A stretch of DNA of 64,000 bases from Catonia carolina (lineage: Eukaryota; Arthropoda; Insecta; Hemiptera; Achilidae): positions 11,136,274 through 11,200,273 of the forward strand of contig JAQMRL010000014.1 of assembly GCA_035578175.1 (NCBI GenBank). Direction: 5' to 3'. Below, piece by piece: positions 20,050 to 32,375 of this stretch (positions are counted from its first letter, which is position 1; the number at the start of each line of letters is the position of its first letter). Below the pieces are notes generated by a model. That model was not told the origin of the DNA. It made no database searches and saw only the letters and a list, made by a program, of their open reading frames with translations. The position numbers and the translations under genes are program-made.

Positions 20050-21174
20050 GGACCTTTTCCACTATTTCACATCATCAAAATATTGTGTGAATGCACCTTT
20101 ACTGTTCGACTCAGCAACTGCGTGCACGACCTCTGTACTGTTTGATTAGCAATCACTTGTTCTTTTATTTTCGATTGTTTTCATTTTCATTATATTTTTG
20201 GTTGTTTTTTCCTTCATTTTTTTACAAGTTTCAAAAATTATTTACAAGCTTTATTTTCCAAATTACAAAACAATTAAGATCAAATAATTACAAAACATTA
20301 AAATACATAAATAAAGAAAATAACACAATTTATTTAAAAAACACAGAAAAATTACAAATATGATATATTTAAAACGCAAAATCACTTCCAATGTATTTTA
20401 AATGGGAATTCTTTAAACTCTTAAATACAGAGTTCTACCAAACGGATTTTTATAATTTTTACATGGTTTTAAAGAGTATTCTTTCCTGATTCGGTAAAAA
20501 GTTCTAAACTTGAAATTCATGCTAAATTCGAGCTTCATTTTACGAAATGAAAAAGAACAAAATATATTGTTTACAACGTATAGTTCTGTAATACCGTACA
20601 GCGGGTCTCCCACGTAATGAACACTAATGAATATATGAACACAATACAATATCATAAGGAAAGTCATGGTTAATTTCATTGAAATTCAATAGTAAGTGTT
20701 TCATATAAGGCCTTTGATAATAAAATGTTTATGAAAATTTGTGTTGTTGTTTAGGTCAACAGCCAAAAGGCTGGTTGGAACCTATAGAGGTTTAACTAAG
20801 TAAAAACGAGGAGTGAGGTGGTTTACTATTGCCGTCTCCCTTATCTGCATCTTATAGTGCGAATTTATTCGCACGGGTCCACTAGTATGATTAAGATCAA
20901 ACGATTACAAAACATTAAAATTTAAAAATACCGAAAATAACACAAACTTATTTTAAAAAATACAGAAAAATTACAATTCCAAAAGATTCATTATGTATTG
21001 AACAGAACACGTGCAAAGCAAACAACGAACTGATGTGTATTAATAAATATGCAAACAATATCTACAATATTAATTATAGTGAGTGAGAGTCATCAGTCAT
21101 AACAATAAAGATGCATTTACACGAGGCGACTTTAAGGTTACAGATGGTGTGATGTGAAATAACAGAAAAAGTTC
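20050..21174. mobile_element. Merlin-like DNA transposon relic, copy 1
   Basis: Left end GGACCTTTTCCACTATTTCA; reverse complement of right end GAACTTTTTCTGTTATTTCA. Flanks GATAACTG (20042-20049) and AATAACTG (21175-21182) give an 8-bp target duplication with one mismatch. The second copy (25330-26401) carries a coding remnant resembling the ISXO2/Merlin transposase N-terminus. An R2 fragment lies inside at 20742-20838. Confidence 0.6.
20742..20838 (+). repeat. R2 repeat, 5' fragment
   Basis: TGTTGTTTAGGTCAACAGCC and following sequence match the first 100 bp of the R2 copy at 203. It is truncated after GTTTACTATTGCCG. Confidence 0.55.
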
Positions 21175-21182
21175 AATAACTG

Positions 21183-21912
21183 TTACGTGCTTTCAACCAT
21201 ATACAGAATTAAACGATAAAGAAATGAAAAAAAACAAAAAATTCTGTAACACTAAATTGCTAATTGAAAATAAATTATAATGTACATAAGAAAGATGCGA
21301 GACAATATGATGTCAAAAGCAAACTGGTAGTATACTATAACGATGACCTGTTCTTTGTCAAAAATGTGGAGAGAGATTTATGGGTTTGGATAAGTCATCG
21401 TCAAATTCAATTGTGAAATAACAAGCATCTAAACTAATATTAGATGCATAATCATTATAATAAAAATGTTCACTTTTAAAGTTCTTTATTTCGTCATACA
21501 GATCAGAGGTAATACATCTAACTTGTAATGACATTTATTTATGAAAAAGAATGGAAATAATGTACACCGTTTTTATAAATTTATTAATCTAACTTTGCCA
21601 TTGAAAATTTGACAGTGCTGCCAACCTCAACAGTGAGACACTATTCGAACATTTCACTACCATGCAGTTTCTACATACATTTTGTAACCTGTGGTTTATT
21701 CCGAGAAAATGTTTTCTTCATAAACCTTAAAAGAAATAAATGTGACCTGTAATGTTGCCTATAGATTAATTACATGACTAGAAAATGTTTGATTTATTTT
21801 AATTACCAGCTACCTTATTCTATTGGAACAAAATCTTTTACAAATGAATCGCCTTCTTTACTATAGTTATCTATCAGTCTCACTAGTATCTACCTATCAG
21901 TTTCCTTTTTTT
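21183..21912. other. AT-rich stretch, no recognised feature
   Basis: No supported gene or repeat boundary seen. Confidence 0.4.
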
Positions 21913-22330
21913 TACCAGGTGTCAACAAAATTGTTAAAGAATAGCTTCACGTTTTTAATTTCCTTGTTTATTTTTCAAATTGTGAAAAGAGAAACATCAC
22001 AGTAGTTAGCCACTCGCTCATGGCTTTTGTTAAGAGGCTGGAAAAGGCATTTTTGTTTAGCTTCAACTTCACAGCATTTTATTACACTGAATATTAGATT
22101 TTGTTCAGCACTAAATAGTCTGCCCAAGTTTTCGAGAAACTAACATTTCTGTTTACGGTAACAAACAGTTATATTCGAACAGTTAACCTTCAAAAGGTAT
22201 ATACTGTATATGCTCTGAGTAGTATAAGTTGTTGTACTGAAATTAAAGCAGTTGTGTATGCACACTGATGCTTTTCCCCCTTCACCCCTCGTTGCAAACA
22301 AAGGGAAACTCATGACTCAAGCAATTATAT
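21913..22330. repeat. R7 repeat, uninterrupted copy
   Basis: Matches 9590-9865 plus 11227-11340 and reads ACAGTTAACCTTCAAAAGG where the other copy carries the Harbinger-like insertion. It therefore preserves the empty site. Confidence 0.6.
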
Positions 22331-23279
22331 TAACAGTAACTCATGAGCTGTATTCTATACAATGTGCACGTTCTATACATTTATAATAATAATTATTATT
22401 TCTTTGGCAAAACAAAAATGATGACTACCTAGAAGAATTTATTCACAAAAACCACAGGTATTTCCATTAAAAAATTTAAATTAAGTAAACTAATGATCAA
22501 AAACAGTTAAACGATACCCCACTATAGTAAGTTTTGTGTCAGGGGATCTATTTGTAATACTGCTTTGTTGTAACAGATGTCAAGAAATCTGACCTAATTC
22601 TCTTATGTTTTCAAAACTTGTAAGAGTTATTAAAAGTGGTTTACAAAATATAAGATTAAATTTTAACACAAAATTAATTTTAGAACTGCTTCTTCCATAA
22701 ATTTTCTAATTAATGCGGAAGAAGTTAGGCACCTGAAACGTTACCATGTTTTGGACTTGTTTGAAAGAGTTTAAATGTACATAAAATTATAGTGAAAAGT
22801 ATTCCATATTGTAAAATGTAAATATCTTTGAACATTTTAACTTGTTTCTCTTTTAACTTATGAATAATTGATATAATGAGAGGTACTCAGGATAATGAGG
22901 CCTCAACTTGTGATTTGTAAATTCAAAAGATTTGTTTATAGTTTATTTTTTTAAAAACTGATTGCAAATAATGTCATTTAAAAAAAATGAACTGCTTCTT
23001 TCCATCAAAACATAGCTACTGTAATCTAATTTTCGTTTTAAAAGTCTGCAAAAGTGTTGTTTGGCACTTTATATTCAGAATTTATGGTAACTTGTTTAAT
23101 ACAAATTCCATGTTTACAATACAGCTATGGCACTATTTGATACAAAATAATGGTTATAGTTATAAAAACTTGGATAAGACTGAATACCTTAATTTTTGGT
23201 ACATTTATGTTCATTCATTTTTACAAATAATTAATATGTACTGTAAATACAGAGTAAGATTCAAATTGAATCGCGCCTG
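22331..23279. other. Upstream spacer of RpL37, no recognised feature
   Basis: AT-rich sequence. The ORF at 22987-23280 has no recognisable domain. Confidence 0.4.
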
Positions 23280-23381
23280 AAAATGTTTCTTGGAATACCC
23301 ACTACGCATCCTGTAGCGCTAGTTTCACTTCGACATCGCATACTAGAAGTTCTTATTCCGGTTTCGTGTTGGTAGGAGAAA
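23280..23381 (+). promoter_or_regulatory. RpL37: Putative RpL37 promoter and 5' UTR
   Basis: About 100 bp of locally higher GC directly upstream of the RpL37 ATG contain pyrimidine-rich stretches (GTTTCACTTCGAC, TTCTTATTCCGGTTTCG). Ribosomal protein genes usually start transcription in a pyrimidine tract (TOP/TCT initiator). Which tract is used cannot be decided without RNA data. Confidence 0.4.
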
Positions 23382-23384
23382 ATG
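23382..23384 (+). CDS. RpL37: RpL37 coding exon 1 (ATG only)
   Basis: AAAATG followed by the donor GTAAGT. Only the start codon is coded here, the same arrangement as in other animal RpL37 genes. The ACG AAG GGT of exon 2 follows in frame. Confidence 0.85.
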
Positions 23385-26300
23385 GTAAGTGTTCGGCTGA
23401 AATTGTATCAGCTAATTTCTTTGTAATCCTATTATTTTATGCCTTTTAAATAATGGTAGGTTTAATTGTTTTAAATATTATTATATCTATAAAATATCCA
23501 ACATGTTTAATTTTAAAACAATTTTGGTATAATACTTGGTTTTGTACACGCGGCAGGAACGAATTATTACTATCGAATAAACTCTATACTTAAATTTGTA
23601 ACATTGATATTATTTTAATTTTTATTAGATGAATCATTTCGTTGCAAGTATGTTATTTCCATCTTTAATTTGTTTTTTGTAATTAGACCATTACGATTAA
23701 AATGAACCGTTAACCTATCTAACCTCAAAATTGTTATTTACGTAGGCTTAGCAATGAAAGGTGAAAATAATAAGTAAATATCTTGTACGGCTGGTTGACT
23801 TTATGTTAAATAACGAAATTTTATGCCTGATAAACAATTCTCATTACTTGAGCCTTTTGGCAATTGTTAAAAGTTCTTGAACGAAACTGATTTAATATGC
23901 CTTGAAGTCCACTAAGATTTTAATCGAAAAATATGGTTAAGCTGACGATTTATATATAGCATTTGAAGTTTGTAAAATTGTATATTTTTTAAAGAAAATG
24001 AAGATAACATTCTTGGCATTTGGTTGATTACAGGATTAACCGAAAAAAAAATTTACCTGGCGATAAGATTTGTGTGTTTATTCAAATGTTCTAAATTATT
24101 CTGTAGGCCTACTGAATCATTATGTTCATACTGTCAAGCATAAAATTTATTATTTAAACCTTGTTCATTGTTTGTACCTTATTTGGAATAGTTGTATTCA
24201 TCTTTCAGTTTTTTCTAACATAATTTGTAAGCACTAATAATTCTCTTAACGTGTGCCTAGTTTTGAGTAAATACCCATTTACATTTTTTAGTTAGTACCC
24301 ATTTTTTTAACTTTTTCTGTTTGTACTAAATTTTACAGTTTTTAAAAATTTTGGTTTTAGAGACAAAAACGTTGTAATTTAACAACATTTGCAATAATAA
24401 TTATAAATTATTTTGTGTACATTTTGCCACATCAAATCTGACTAGGGCTAATTATTATGAATTAGTGCAGTTATTAACCCTTGTTAGGGCCAAGCGTTGC
24501 TGACGGTTCGTATTTCATTGCTTACTACTCTATGGTAGTACTAAAATACGTAATAAAGTAAATAATCGAATAATAAATGCAGTCAATCAAATAATACATC
24601 TATGTATTACACACTAGCAATATATCAACTGGCTGGCCCGTTGGCGTAGTGGTTAATGCAACTGGCTTCCACGCCGGGGTTCCGGGTTTGATTCCCAGTC
24701 AGGTTTGACATTTTTCATACCATCATTCTCTACTGCCTGCATTAGTAGAAATTTCAAAACAGTCAGATGTAATACTAAAAATAAGATATCGACTTTGGTA
24801 TACTGCAACATTTTACCAACGTATTTGTTTGGTTATGTTTATTCTATGTTACATTTCGTTCAGTTATGAAGGAAAGTTGTTATAAATTGTGATTTATAAA
24901 GTTTATTTGTTGATTTTTATATCTTAAGTTTTAATTTGTTTAATTTAAAACAGTTTTTATTGTATTCTGAACTTATTTATAACATTCTGAATGTGTCATG
25001 AATGATTAGTTTTGTGATAACTTTTTGCTTAGTTCGTTTTTCTTATGTACATTAGACTTAGCATAATTTTCTCCAAAATTACCTAATAAAACCATTAAAT
25101 ATACATTTTGGTTAGAATTTCCTGATATTTAACGTGAAGTAATTGAAAATAAAATTAAAATTATAAATAACATCTCCATTTTTTAATAATATGAAACTGA
25201 AATTTTGTTTATGGTTTTTCCAAATTCCCAAATTTTAACTAGACTTGTAGCACTGTGATTGAGTAAATGGAAATTGCATTACATGTGGAGAATTCCCCAG
25301 TTTATTTTTAAGAAAACAAAAAAAGATTTGGATCTATTTCGTTATTTCACATCGTCAAAAGATCGTGTGAATGCACCTTTACCGTTCGACCTAGCAATCG
25401 CCAGCACATGCTCAGTATCGTCGACCAGCTATCGCGCGTTTCTTTTATTTTCGGTTGTTTACATTTTTATTTTATTTTTGGTTTTTTCCTTTATTTTTTT
25501 ACAAGTTTCACAAATTATTTACAAGCTTTATTTTACAAATTACAAAACAATTAAAATGAAACATTTATAAATCATTAAAATTTATTAAAAATAACATCTT
25601 CACACCAGTTAATTGATGCATACTCTGCATCAACTGTAAATGAAGAGAATGATTGTTCGATAAACCAACTTGTATTAGCGAGAAATGTGTCGCTTCTTAG
25701 AGGTTTACTAATTCTGCAGATTGCATTATTACACACCCAATGATCCTGGCCAGTGTTGTTCAGAATAATATTATGTCCATTTAAACAAATGCACAAATTG
25801 TGCAATATTCCATTCTCTTGAAGGAAACTTATAGCTCTTTCCGTAGCAAAAATAATAGGAGCCAATTCCAAAAAATTCATTATGTAATCAACAGAACACG
25901 TGTGAAGCAAACAAGCTACAAATGTGTGTTAATAAACGTGCCAAAACTATCTACAGTTCAGCCGTTGTTGGTTTGCTCCAAGTGTCAACAAACCAAAGCC
26001 AGCTACTATAGGGTGCATGCTAGAGTCTACGACTTTACGGATGTCGTATTCCTATTAAGTTGACTTTTTTTTTAATTATAAGTACTTAAAGTACTAAAAA
26101 CATCAGTCATGATATGATGTTGGCCTAACAATTTCATTTAAAAAAATACTTTTAAAAGTATTTTGTATTTAAATACTTTTGAAAGTATTTTGTTGCTTTT
26201 TAATCAGTGTGTACACATTTTGATATAATGCGCATGCTCAGTGACGTCATTATTTGTTTACATTAGGAGCAAACTAAGAGAGGCTGGACTATACAATTAA

Positions 26301-29300
26301 TTATAGCGAGTGGGAGTCATCAGTAATAATAGTAAAAATGCGTTTACACGAGACGACTTTAAGGTTACAGATGATGTGATGTGAAATAACGGAATAGGTC
26401 CGAAGAATTATCAAAATTGTTCAAAACTGTTTGAGTTTTATGATTATTTTTCTGAAACACCAATTCTTACAATTTTTGCGTAGAAAATGCATGTAGGCAC
26501 TAAAATAGTTAATGTGATATTTACAACAGAATAACATTTAGGCTGATGTGTGTTGGAACAATTAATTACTTTTGATAATTTAAAACTGAAATTACTCGCT
26601 TGAAAATTTGAAAAAATTATTTTGTATGTTGTTTTTGTTGTGTTACAGACGAAGGGTACGTCAAGTTTTGGAAAGCGTCGCAATAAGACGCACACTTTAT
26701 GTCGTAGGTGTGGACGTTCTTCATACCACATTCAGAAGTCAAGGTGTGCCCAATGTGGATACCCAAACAAAAAATTAAGACATTGTAAGTGTGATTTAAA
26801 AGTTTTTATTTATTCTTTCACCATTTAGGTTTCGTAGTTGAAATATAAAAATGTATTATTTGTGTAAGATTGGATATTACAGTCCATTCAGTGCTTGATA
26901 GTAAGTCTCTGAATTAAAAGTCCCTTTTCGAAAGTAAAACTTCCCTTTTAATTATTTTTATACTGTGGACAATTTGAGCTGATACAACTGATGCTCTATA
27001 TGTACACACAGTTCCGCATGAAATATATCCGTAACCTATTCTTTCAACAAGGTCTACAAATTTTAATGTACGAAAATACCTACAACCTTATTTCACTGTA
27101 CAAATATACAAATAATTTTTCGTTTTAAAATAGGTATTTAATTTGTCCCAGTGAAATTTATATTATAAATTACAAGAACTAAACTGCATAAACTCTTTTA
27201 AACTACTCTATAGACGCACACAACTAACTAAACAAATTGGTCTGACTATATTTATATAGAAAGCTATATTATATATTTATAATATAGCTATATATTTATA
27301 ACAGAAAGCTATATGTGAAAACAAATTAGGGATCCCAAATTCTCACATCATTATGTGACAGATTATTTATTATTACATTATGTGTGACAGATTATTTATA
27401 ACAACAGTGAAAACAAAGCGTTGTGACCATGGGTGAGTCGTACATTACAGTAGCGATTTTATACTTTTGTGACTGTACTGTTGTTGCATGGCGAGGGGCA
27501 AAGAGTAGGGTAGATAAACACCAAAGCTGCTTGTGCCAATTCATATTGTCTAAGGTATACAAAATATAATAAAGGATGTTTTTTTAGAGGTATAGAACTT
27601 CAAAATGAAATAAAACACAATAATTGAACAATTGATGTGGAATTGGTTTTATTTTAAAGATAATTATTTGCCATTTTTATTTAAAAATAATTTCCAGCAT
27701 GTGGCCGCCACGGCTCGCTCGGACTTGTCCAATCGAGACGTCCAATTTGTAACCACTTTTTGCAGCATTTGAGGCCGTATATTGGTAATAACGCGGCGAA
27801 TGTTGCCTTCCCTTCCAAGTCGTCAATTGTCTGTGGCTTATTGGCATAGACTAGTGACTTTACATACCCCCACAAAAAATAGTCCAGCGGTGTTAGATCG
27901 CACGACCTTGGAGGTCAATTTACAGGTCCAGAACATGAAATTATGCGTTCACCAAACGTTGCCTTCAGTAAATAGATTGTGGCACGCGTTGTGTGACATG
28001 TTGCACCATCTTGTTGAAACCACAGCTCTCCAACATTAAGGCGATTCAATTCAGGAACAAAAAAGTCATTGATCATGGCTCTGTAGCGGTCACCATTGAC
28101 TGTAACATTCTGCCCGGCTTCATTTTTGAAGAAGTTAATACCAATGACTCCACCAGCCCATAAAGCACACCAAACAGTCACTTTTTCAGGATGTAAAGGC
28201 TTCTCAGCAATATATCGAGGATTACCTTAACTCCAAATGCGGCAGTTTTGTTTTTTCATGTAGCCATTCAACCAAAAATGAGCTTCATCACTGAACAAAA
28301 GCTTCATGTGAAAATTGGGATCAACAGCAATCATGTTCTGAGCCCATTCTCCAAATGCACGCTGTGCCAGGTGGTCGTTTGGCTTTAATTCCTGAACAAG
28401 TTGGATTTTGTAAGCACGCAAATTAAGATCAGGCCGCAAAATCTTCCATAAAGTAGATAGACACAGCTCCAAGTGTTGTGCACAATGGCGGATGGACTCA
28501 TTCAGATCTTCCTCAGTGCTACGCTCTACAGCAGCAATAGATTCTTCAGTACGCACTGTATGACATCTCATAGGATGTGTGTTGTCATTCAGAGTAAATG
28601 TTGACCGAAAACGTTTCATTGTTGAGCGAATTATTTGCTCTGATGGACAATTATGTCGATCATAAAACGGAAGTAGTGCGCGATGCATGCATCGTGCATA
28701 GTTTCATGAACCAAACCATGATTTTCAAAATAAATCTGCACAATTTGCAAGCATTGTTCAGGCATCAGTCTATTCATTATAAAATGGCAAACCAAACTGA
28801 ACATATCTTACAAAACAGTTTTCAAAATGGCCACCATGGAAATCAGTACTGCTAACTTAAAGTTCTATACCTCTAAAAAAAACACCCGTTATAAAACTTG
28901 TTTTGCATTTTTGAAAATCATATGGAATTTTCGTCATAATTATTATTTTCCTGGCATTTTTCATTATTGCATTCAGTAACCCATGTATTCAATACACAAA
29001 ACATGATTACTTATACAATAATATTTTATAATTAATTTTTAATTCATTATAATATAAGTTAATAGTTGTTTAATTTGATTTCTCTTTTTTGTGTGTTATT
29101 AAAAAATCTTTTTTTTTACTTTCTCTTGCCTGTATGAACATGTAGGAAGAAAAGTATTGTTTTCATGTTGAGTTTTCACTGGATTACACGTTTTCAGACG
29201 CCCTGAACCCAAAAACGTTTTTAGCGATTGGTCTGTGTGTGAACAGAATATCTCAAAAACGGAACATCGTATGAACTTGAACCTTAGATTAGATACCATT

Positions 29301-32300
29301 AGAGGACCTGACACGAACATTTTCATCAAGGTCCGTCAACCGGAAGTAATAGTTTATTTCTGTAATTTTTCACTTTTTTGCGATTTCCTCAAAAAAATGG
29401 CTACTACAATTTTTTTTTAAATCACCTCATTTAAGCTCTTTTTGTAGTTTTTATGCTCTACAAGATAGAGGAGGCGCTGTGTCTGCTGAAATTCTTGGAA
29501 AGGTTGTTTTCTCGTAAAAGAAATTGTTTTTTTAAGATTGTGACTTTAATATGCGTTTTAGCGCAAAAGTGTATATACTAAAAGTTGTAGAAAATTTAAA
29601 ATCCTACAACTTTTATTTCAAATTTTTTTGTATGAAGCTTAGTTTATCGGTAATTACCGATTTTCTGTTTTTTTTCTCACGAAAACGTAAAAAAAGTCGA
29701 TTTTTTTAAGATTTCAGTCTTAGTATGCATTTTACGACAAAAGTGTATAATCAAATATATAGGAAATTAAAAGGTCCTCAATTTTAATTAGAGTATTTTT
29801 CTCTACAGAGCCTGGTTTAGAGTGAAAGAATGATTTTCTGCATTTTTAAGCCAAACTGAGGTTTATTTTCATTTTGCATTATTCACTCATGATTAAAATA
29901 AGGTTATGTTTATTGAGGTTAGTTTTTTGTTTATTTCTAATGTTTTATTACTAATGTTAGGTTATATTGCTCATTATTTGCATTGGCAAGAGAAAGTCAT
30001 GTGAGTGTTTCACACCAGATTCTTTTTTTTTTAGCATTTTTTTCACAGTGCTTAGTTAAGTGTTAATTAGTGATGTTCAGTATTTTAAGTCCAACAGAGG
30101 TTGATTTTCATGTAGCGTCATTCACTCATGATTAACCCATAACCTGGCAATAATATTTTTCTAAACCGGCTAGGAATTTTTGGCAGGTGGGTCACTGAAC
30201 CGTAACGAATCATTAAAAATTTTGTTTTAAACCTAAACCTTTTATCATATTATACATCAAAAGAACAAGAAAACTTAGGAGAATGAAATATATATTTTAA
30301 TAAAATTATTACCCGATACTTAGGGATGCTGAATCTATTTGAAGACAATCATTAGACAAACGTATTTCTAAATTTTCAGATAATACCTATCATTTTAAAT
30401 TTTCTTATGCTCTACTTTCAAATAAAACCAGAAAAATGGTTATATGTTCAGAAATTAAGTAAATATACACGAAAACACATGACTGCCGACCCTAGGGTTA
30501 AACATAAGTTAGGTTTTTCTTTATTTACATTGGCATGAGAAAGTGTGTGTTTCACATCAATATTTTAGTTTGTCAGTCCTGTCTTTTTCTTGCATTTTAT
30601 TAATAAGCATTATTTAATTGAATCAAATTTTTATTTTTGGAAATTATGTAATACATTAATTGATTATTTTTTTCGGTTTTAGACAATTGGAGTGTAAAGG
30701 CCCAAAGAAGGAAGACAACTGGAACTGGCAGAATGCGCCACCTCAAGGTCGTCCGCAGGAGGTTCAGGTAAAATGCATATTTTTGTCTAATAATTTTTTT
30801 ATCTATAGTGTACGAGGTGTGGCTATTAAATAACGAAACTGACGCTGCTTGTGGATCAAGGAGGCATGCATCAACCGCCATTAATCAACAGCTGTTTAGT
30901 GTGAACCTTTCTCTTTAGTATGCAGCTAGTCTCGCTTCTGTAACACCGTTTAGTCAGAGCCTACGTTCGCGTTATTGTTGTTTTTATGTTTTGCCGGATA
31001 AAATGGTTAAGTGTAATAGTTGAGCAACAAATTATTGTGAAATTTTACATTAAATTTGGAAAAACTGCTACTGAAACTTATAATTTACCGAAAGAAGTGT
31101 ATGGCACTGAATGTTTATCGCGGGCATGTGTTTTTGATTGGTTTAAGCGTTGTTTTAAAGATGGCAGCGAAGACGTTGAAGATGATTTGTGGCCAGGTCA
31201 CCCTTCAACCTGATGAAAATGTCAAAAAAAAAAAATGTTTGGTCTGACCGTCGATTAAGTATTCGTGCAATTGGTGAAACTAGGTATTTATAAAGAATGT
31301 GTACATCAAATTTTACATGACAATTTTAACACGTGGAAAGTGTGTGCTAAAATGGTCCCTAAAATTCTAACGTTTGAACTACATGAAGCTCACAAAAATG
31401 TTTGTACTGACACTTTGTACGCGATAAAAAATGACCCAAATTTTTTGGAAACTAAAATAACATGTGATGAAACGTGGGTTTTTACTTATGATCCGGAAAT
31501 GAAGCGCTAATCCATGCACTGGAAGAGCCAAACTTCACAGAGAGCCAAAAAAGCTTGAATGAGCAAGTCAAAATTTAAAACTATGATGAATGTTTTTTTT
31601 TTATATCCATGGGATTGTGTACCTTCGCTGGGTTCCTGAAGGTCAAACAATTAATCAATATTACTACCTTGAGGTACTTTTTAAACTACATCAAAGAGTA
31701 AGGAAAAAATGCTCTGCGTTGTGAAACGATAAATCATGGGTTCTCCACCAAGACAATGGGTCAGCTCATTCCGTGTTATCTATCAAGAGGTTCCTAGCCA
31801 AGTACATCTCAGTGTTAGAACATCCACCTTATTCACCAGATCTTGCATCACGTGACTTCTACCTGTTCCCTAAGGTGAAATCTGCATTAAAAGGGACAAG
31901 CTTTGAGTCTGTGGAAGCTGTAAAAGTTAAAGTGGTCTTCAAGGAGCTGACAGAAGATGACTTTTAGCACTGTTTCCAATGATGGAGAATTCGCATGGAG
32001 CATTGTAGGGATAGAGAAGGAGTGTATATTGAAGGTGACAATTAGTGATTGTATTAAATAGAAATATATTTTTTACGTCCGTCTCGTTATTTAATAGCCA
32101 CACCTCGTACAATACCAAAAAAGTTATTTACGGCAGGCGGGGCTCCACCAGAAATTATTGAAATGTAAAGTAAACAGAAACTGCCAGGCGGACTGCAGGC
32201 TGGCGGTAACAACTACCCACGAACCGCTTGGCAGTTTGTTAGCACTGAATGTGTTACAAGTAATGTTATTTTAACTGATGCAGTTTTAACTCAAAAAATG

Positions 32301-32375
32301 TATGCTTATAAAAATCATTTATTGTGTTTTAGGAATGGATTCAGGGAAGGAGGTAAACCAACTCCAAAAAAATAG
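23382..32375 (+). CDS. RpL37: RpL37, 60S ribosomal protein eL37 (join of four exons)
   Basis: Coding exons 23382-23384, 26649-26784, 30683-30767 and 32333-32375 join in frame to 88 residues plus stop. The protein binds rRNA in the 60S subunit through a C4 zinc ribbon. The spliced reading contains [35 protein letters not shown] (cysteines at about 19, 22, 34, 37), the junction [26 protein letters not shown] and [12 protein letters not shown], then PTPKK. Other animals have about 90-97 residues, so the length is right. All introns are GT-AG. The three introns (about 3.3, 3.9 and 1.6 kb) are loaded with transposons, including two near-full-length Tc1/mariner elements. Such a gene should be highly and constitutively expressed. 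Confidence 0.93.
23385..24628. other. RpL37 intron 1, 5' part
   Basis: AT-rich intron sequence. No snoRNA with convincing C/D or H/ACA boxes was found by eye. Confidence 0.4.
24629..24785 (+). repeat. tRNA-derived SINE S1 in RpL37 intron 1
   Basis: TGGCTGGCCCGTTGGCGTAG and GTGGTTAATGCAACTGGC form the A-box half, and GGGTTTGATTCCC is the B box. The body and tail match the copy at 56022-56195. Confidence 0.7.
25575..25910 (-). pseudogene. ISXO2/Merlin-like transposase N-terminal remnant
   Basis: A 111-residue reading contains [20 protein letters not shown] and a later [20 protein letters not shown]. This resembles the first part of IS1016/Merlin-type transposases: an 'FLQ..G.L' start, a cysteine pair, W-x-C, then 'S-x-R...T-F'. 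The catalytic DDE part is not present. The assignment rests on motif resemblance only. Confidence 0.45.
25958..26288 (+). mobile_element. R5 MITE, copy 2 (intact, nested)
   Basis: TIRs TCAGCCGTTGTTGGTTTGCT and (reverse complement of right end) TCCAGCCTCTCTTAGTTTGCT. It carries the CCTATTAAGTTGAC site that is occupied by a piggyBac-like element in copy 3. Confidence 0.65.
26649..26784 (+). CDS. RpL37: RpL37 coding exon 2
   Basis: Acceptor TTGTGTTACAG, donor CATT|GTAAGT. Encodes residues 2-46, including all four zinc-ligand cysteines, and ends in phase 1. Confidence 0.93.
26785..27571. other. RpL37 intron 2, 5' part
   Basis: AT-rich. It contains short local repeats (GAAAGCTATAT near 27260 and 27304; TTATGTGACAGATTATTTAT near 27351, repeated with variation). 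No element recognised. Confidence 0.4.
27572..28889 (-). mobile_element. Tc1/mariner DD41D (rosa/visitor-like) transposon, near full length
   Basis: 1318 bp with TA on both sides (27570-27571, 28890-28891). TIRs share TTTTTTTAGAGGTATAGAAC. It sits in RpL37 intron 2, antisense to the gene. The transposase (27681-28777) has few defects, so this copy is relatively young. Confidence 0.8.
27681..28777 (-). pseudogene. DD41D-type Tc1/mariner transposase, interrupted
   Basis: Starts [20 protein letters not shown] at 28777. A frameshift near 28685 leads into [20 protein letters not shown]. First catalytic Asp is in [14 protein letters not shown], the second in [14 protein letters not shown], and the third in [14 protein letters not shown]. 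Forty-one residues separate the second and third Asp, the spacing of the DD41D group. Two in-frame stops (27915-27917 and 28227-28229) and the frameshift inactivate it. The usual role is DDE cut-and-paste transposition at TA. Confidence 0.75.
29116..30019 (-). repeat. Family A repeat, copy A8 (RpL37 intron 2)
   Basis: Full-length copy in reverse orientation: TACTTTCTCTTGCCTGTATG at the left and GGCAAGAGAAAGTCATGTGA with CACACCAGA at the right. The AC tract is almost absent here (CTGTGTGTG only), a contrast with A3 and A4. Confidence 0.75.
30020..30682. other. RpL37 intron 2, 3' part
   Basis: Contains a second, weak family A-like 5' fragment (about 30040-30150 and GCATGAGAAAGTGTGTGTTT near 30533), otherwise AT-rich. 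Confidence 0.4.
30683..30767 (+). CDS. RpL37: RpL37 coding exon 3
   Basis: Acceptor TTTCGGTTTTAG, donor TTCAG|GTAAAA. Encodes [18 protein letters not shown] and [10 protein letters not shown], the basic rRNA-binding part. Confidence 0.93.
30813..32107 (+). mobile_element. mariner element in RpL37 intron 3 (full length, decayed)
   Basis: 1295 bp, TA-flanked (30811-30812, 32108-32109). TIRs CGAGGTGTGGCTATTAAATA and the reverse complement of the right end agree almost perfectly. The same TIR family occurs at 42761 and in the fold-back element at 59186-60118. Confidence 0.85.
30986..31967 (+). pseudogene. mariner transposase, frameshifted
   Basis: Pieces in different frames: HTH region ([25 protein letters not shown]), first catalytic Asp in [16 protein letters not shown], second in HQDNGSAHS, third in [15 protein letters not shown]. 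Spacing between the last two is that of the DD34D mariner class, within one residue. Several frameshifts and stops make it inactive. Confidence 0.75.
32333..32375 (+). CDS. RpL37: RpL37 coding exon 4
   Basis: Acceptor TTGTGTTTTAG. Encodes [13 protein letters not shown] then TAG at 32373-32375. The C-terminus is shorter than in Drosophila or human. Confidence 0.92.

Larger units (their letters stand above)
25330..26401. mobile_element. Merlin-like DNA transposon, copy 2 (RpL37 intron 1)
   Basis: TIRs GGATCTATTTCGTTATTTCA and (right, reverse complement) GGACCTATTCCGTTATTTCA. Flanking AAAGATTT and GAAGAATT agree at 6 of 8 positions. It holds a - strand coding remnant (25575-25910) and a nested R5 MITE (25958-26288). 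Confidence 0.6.

Noticed and set aside
23385..26648. Intronic snoRNA in RpL37
   Set aside because: Ribosomal protein introns often host snoRNAs, but no convincing C/D or H/ACA box set was found by eye.
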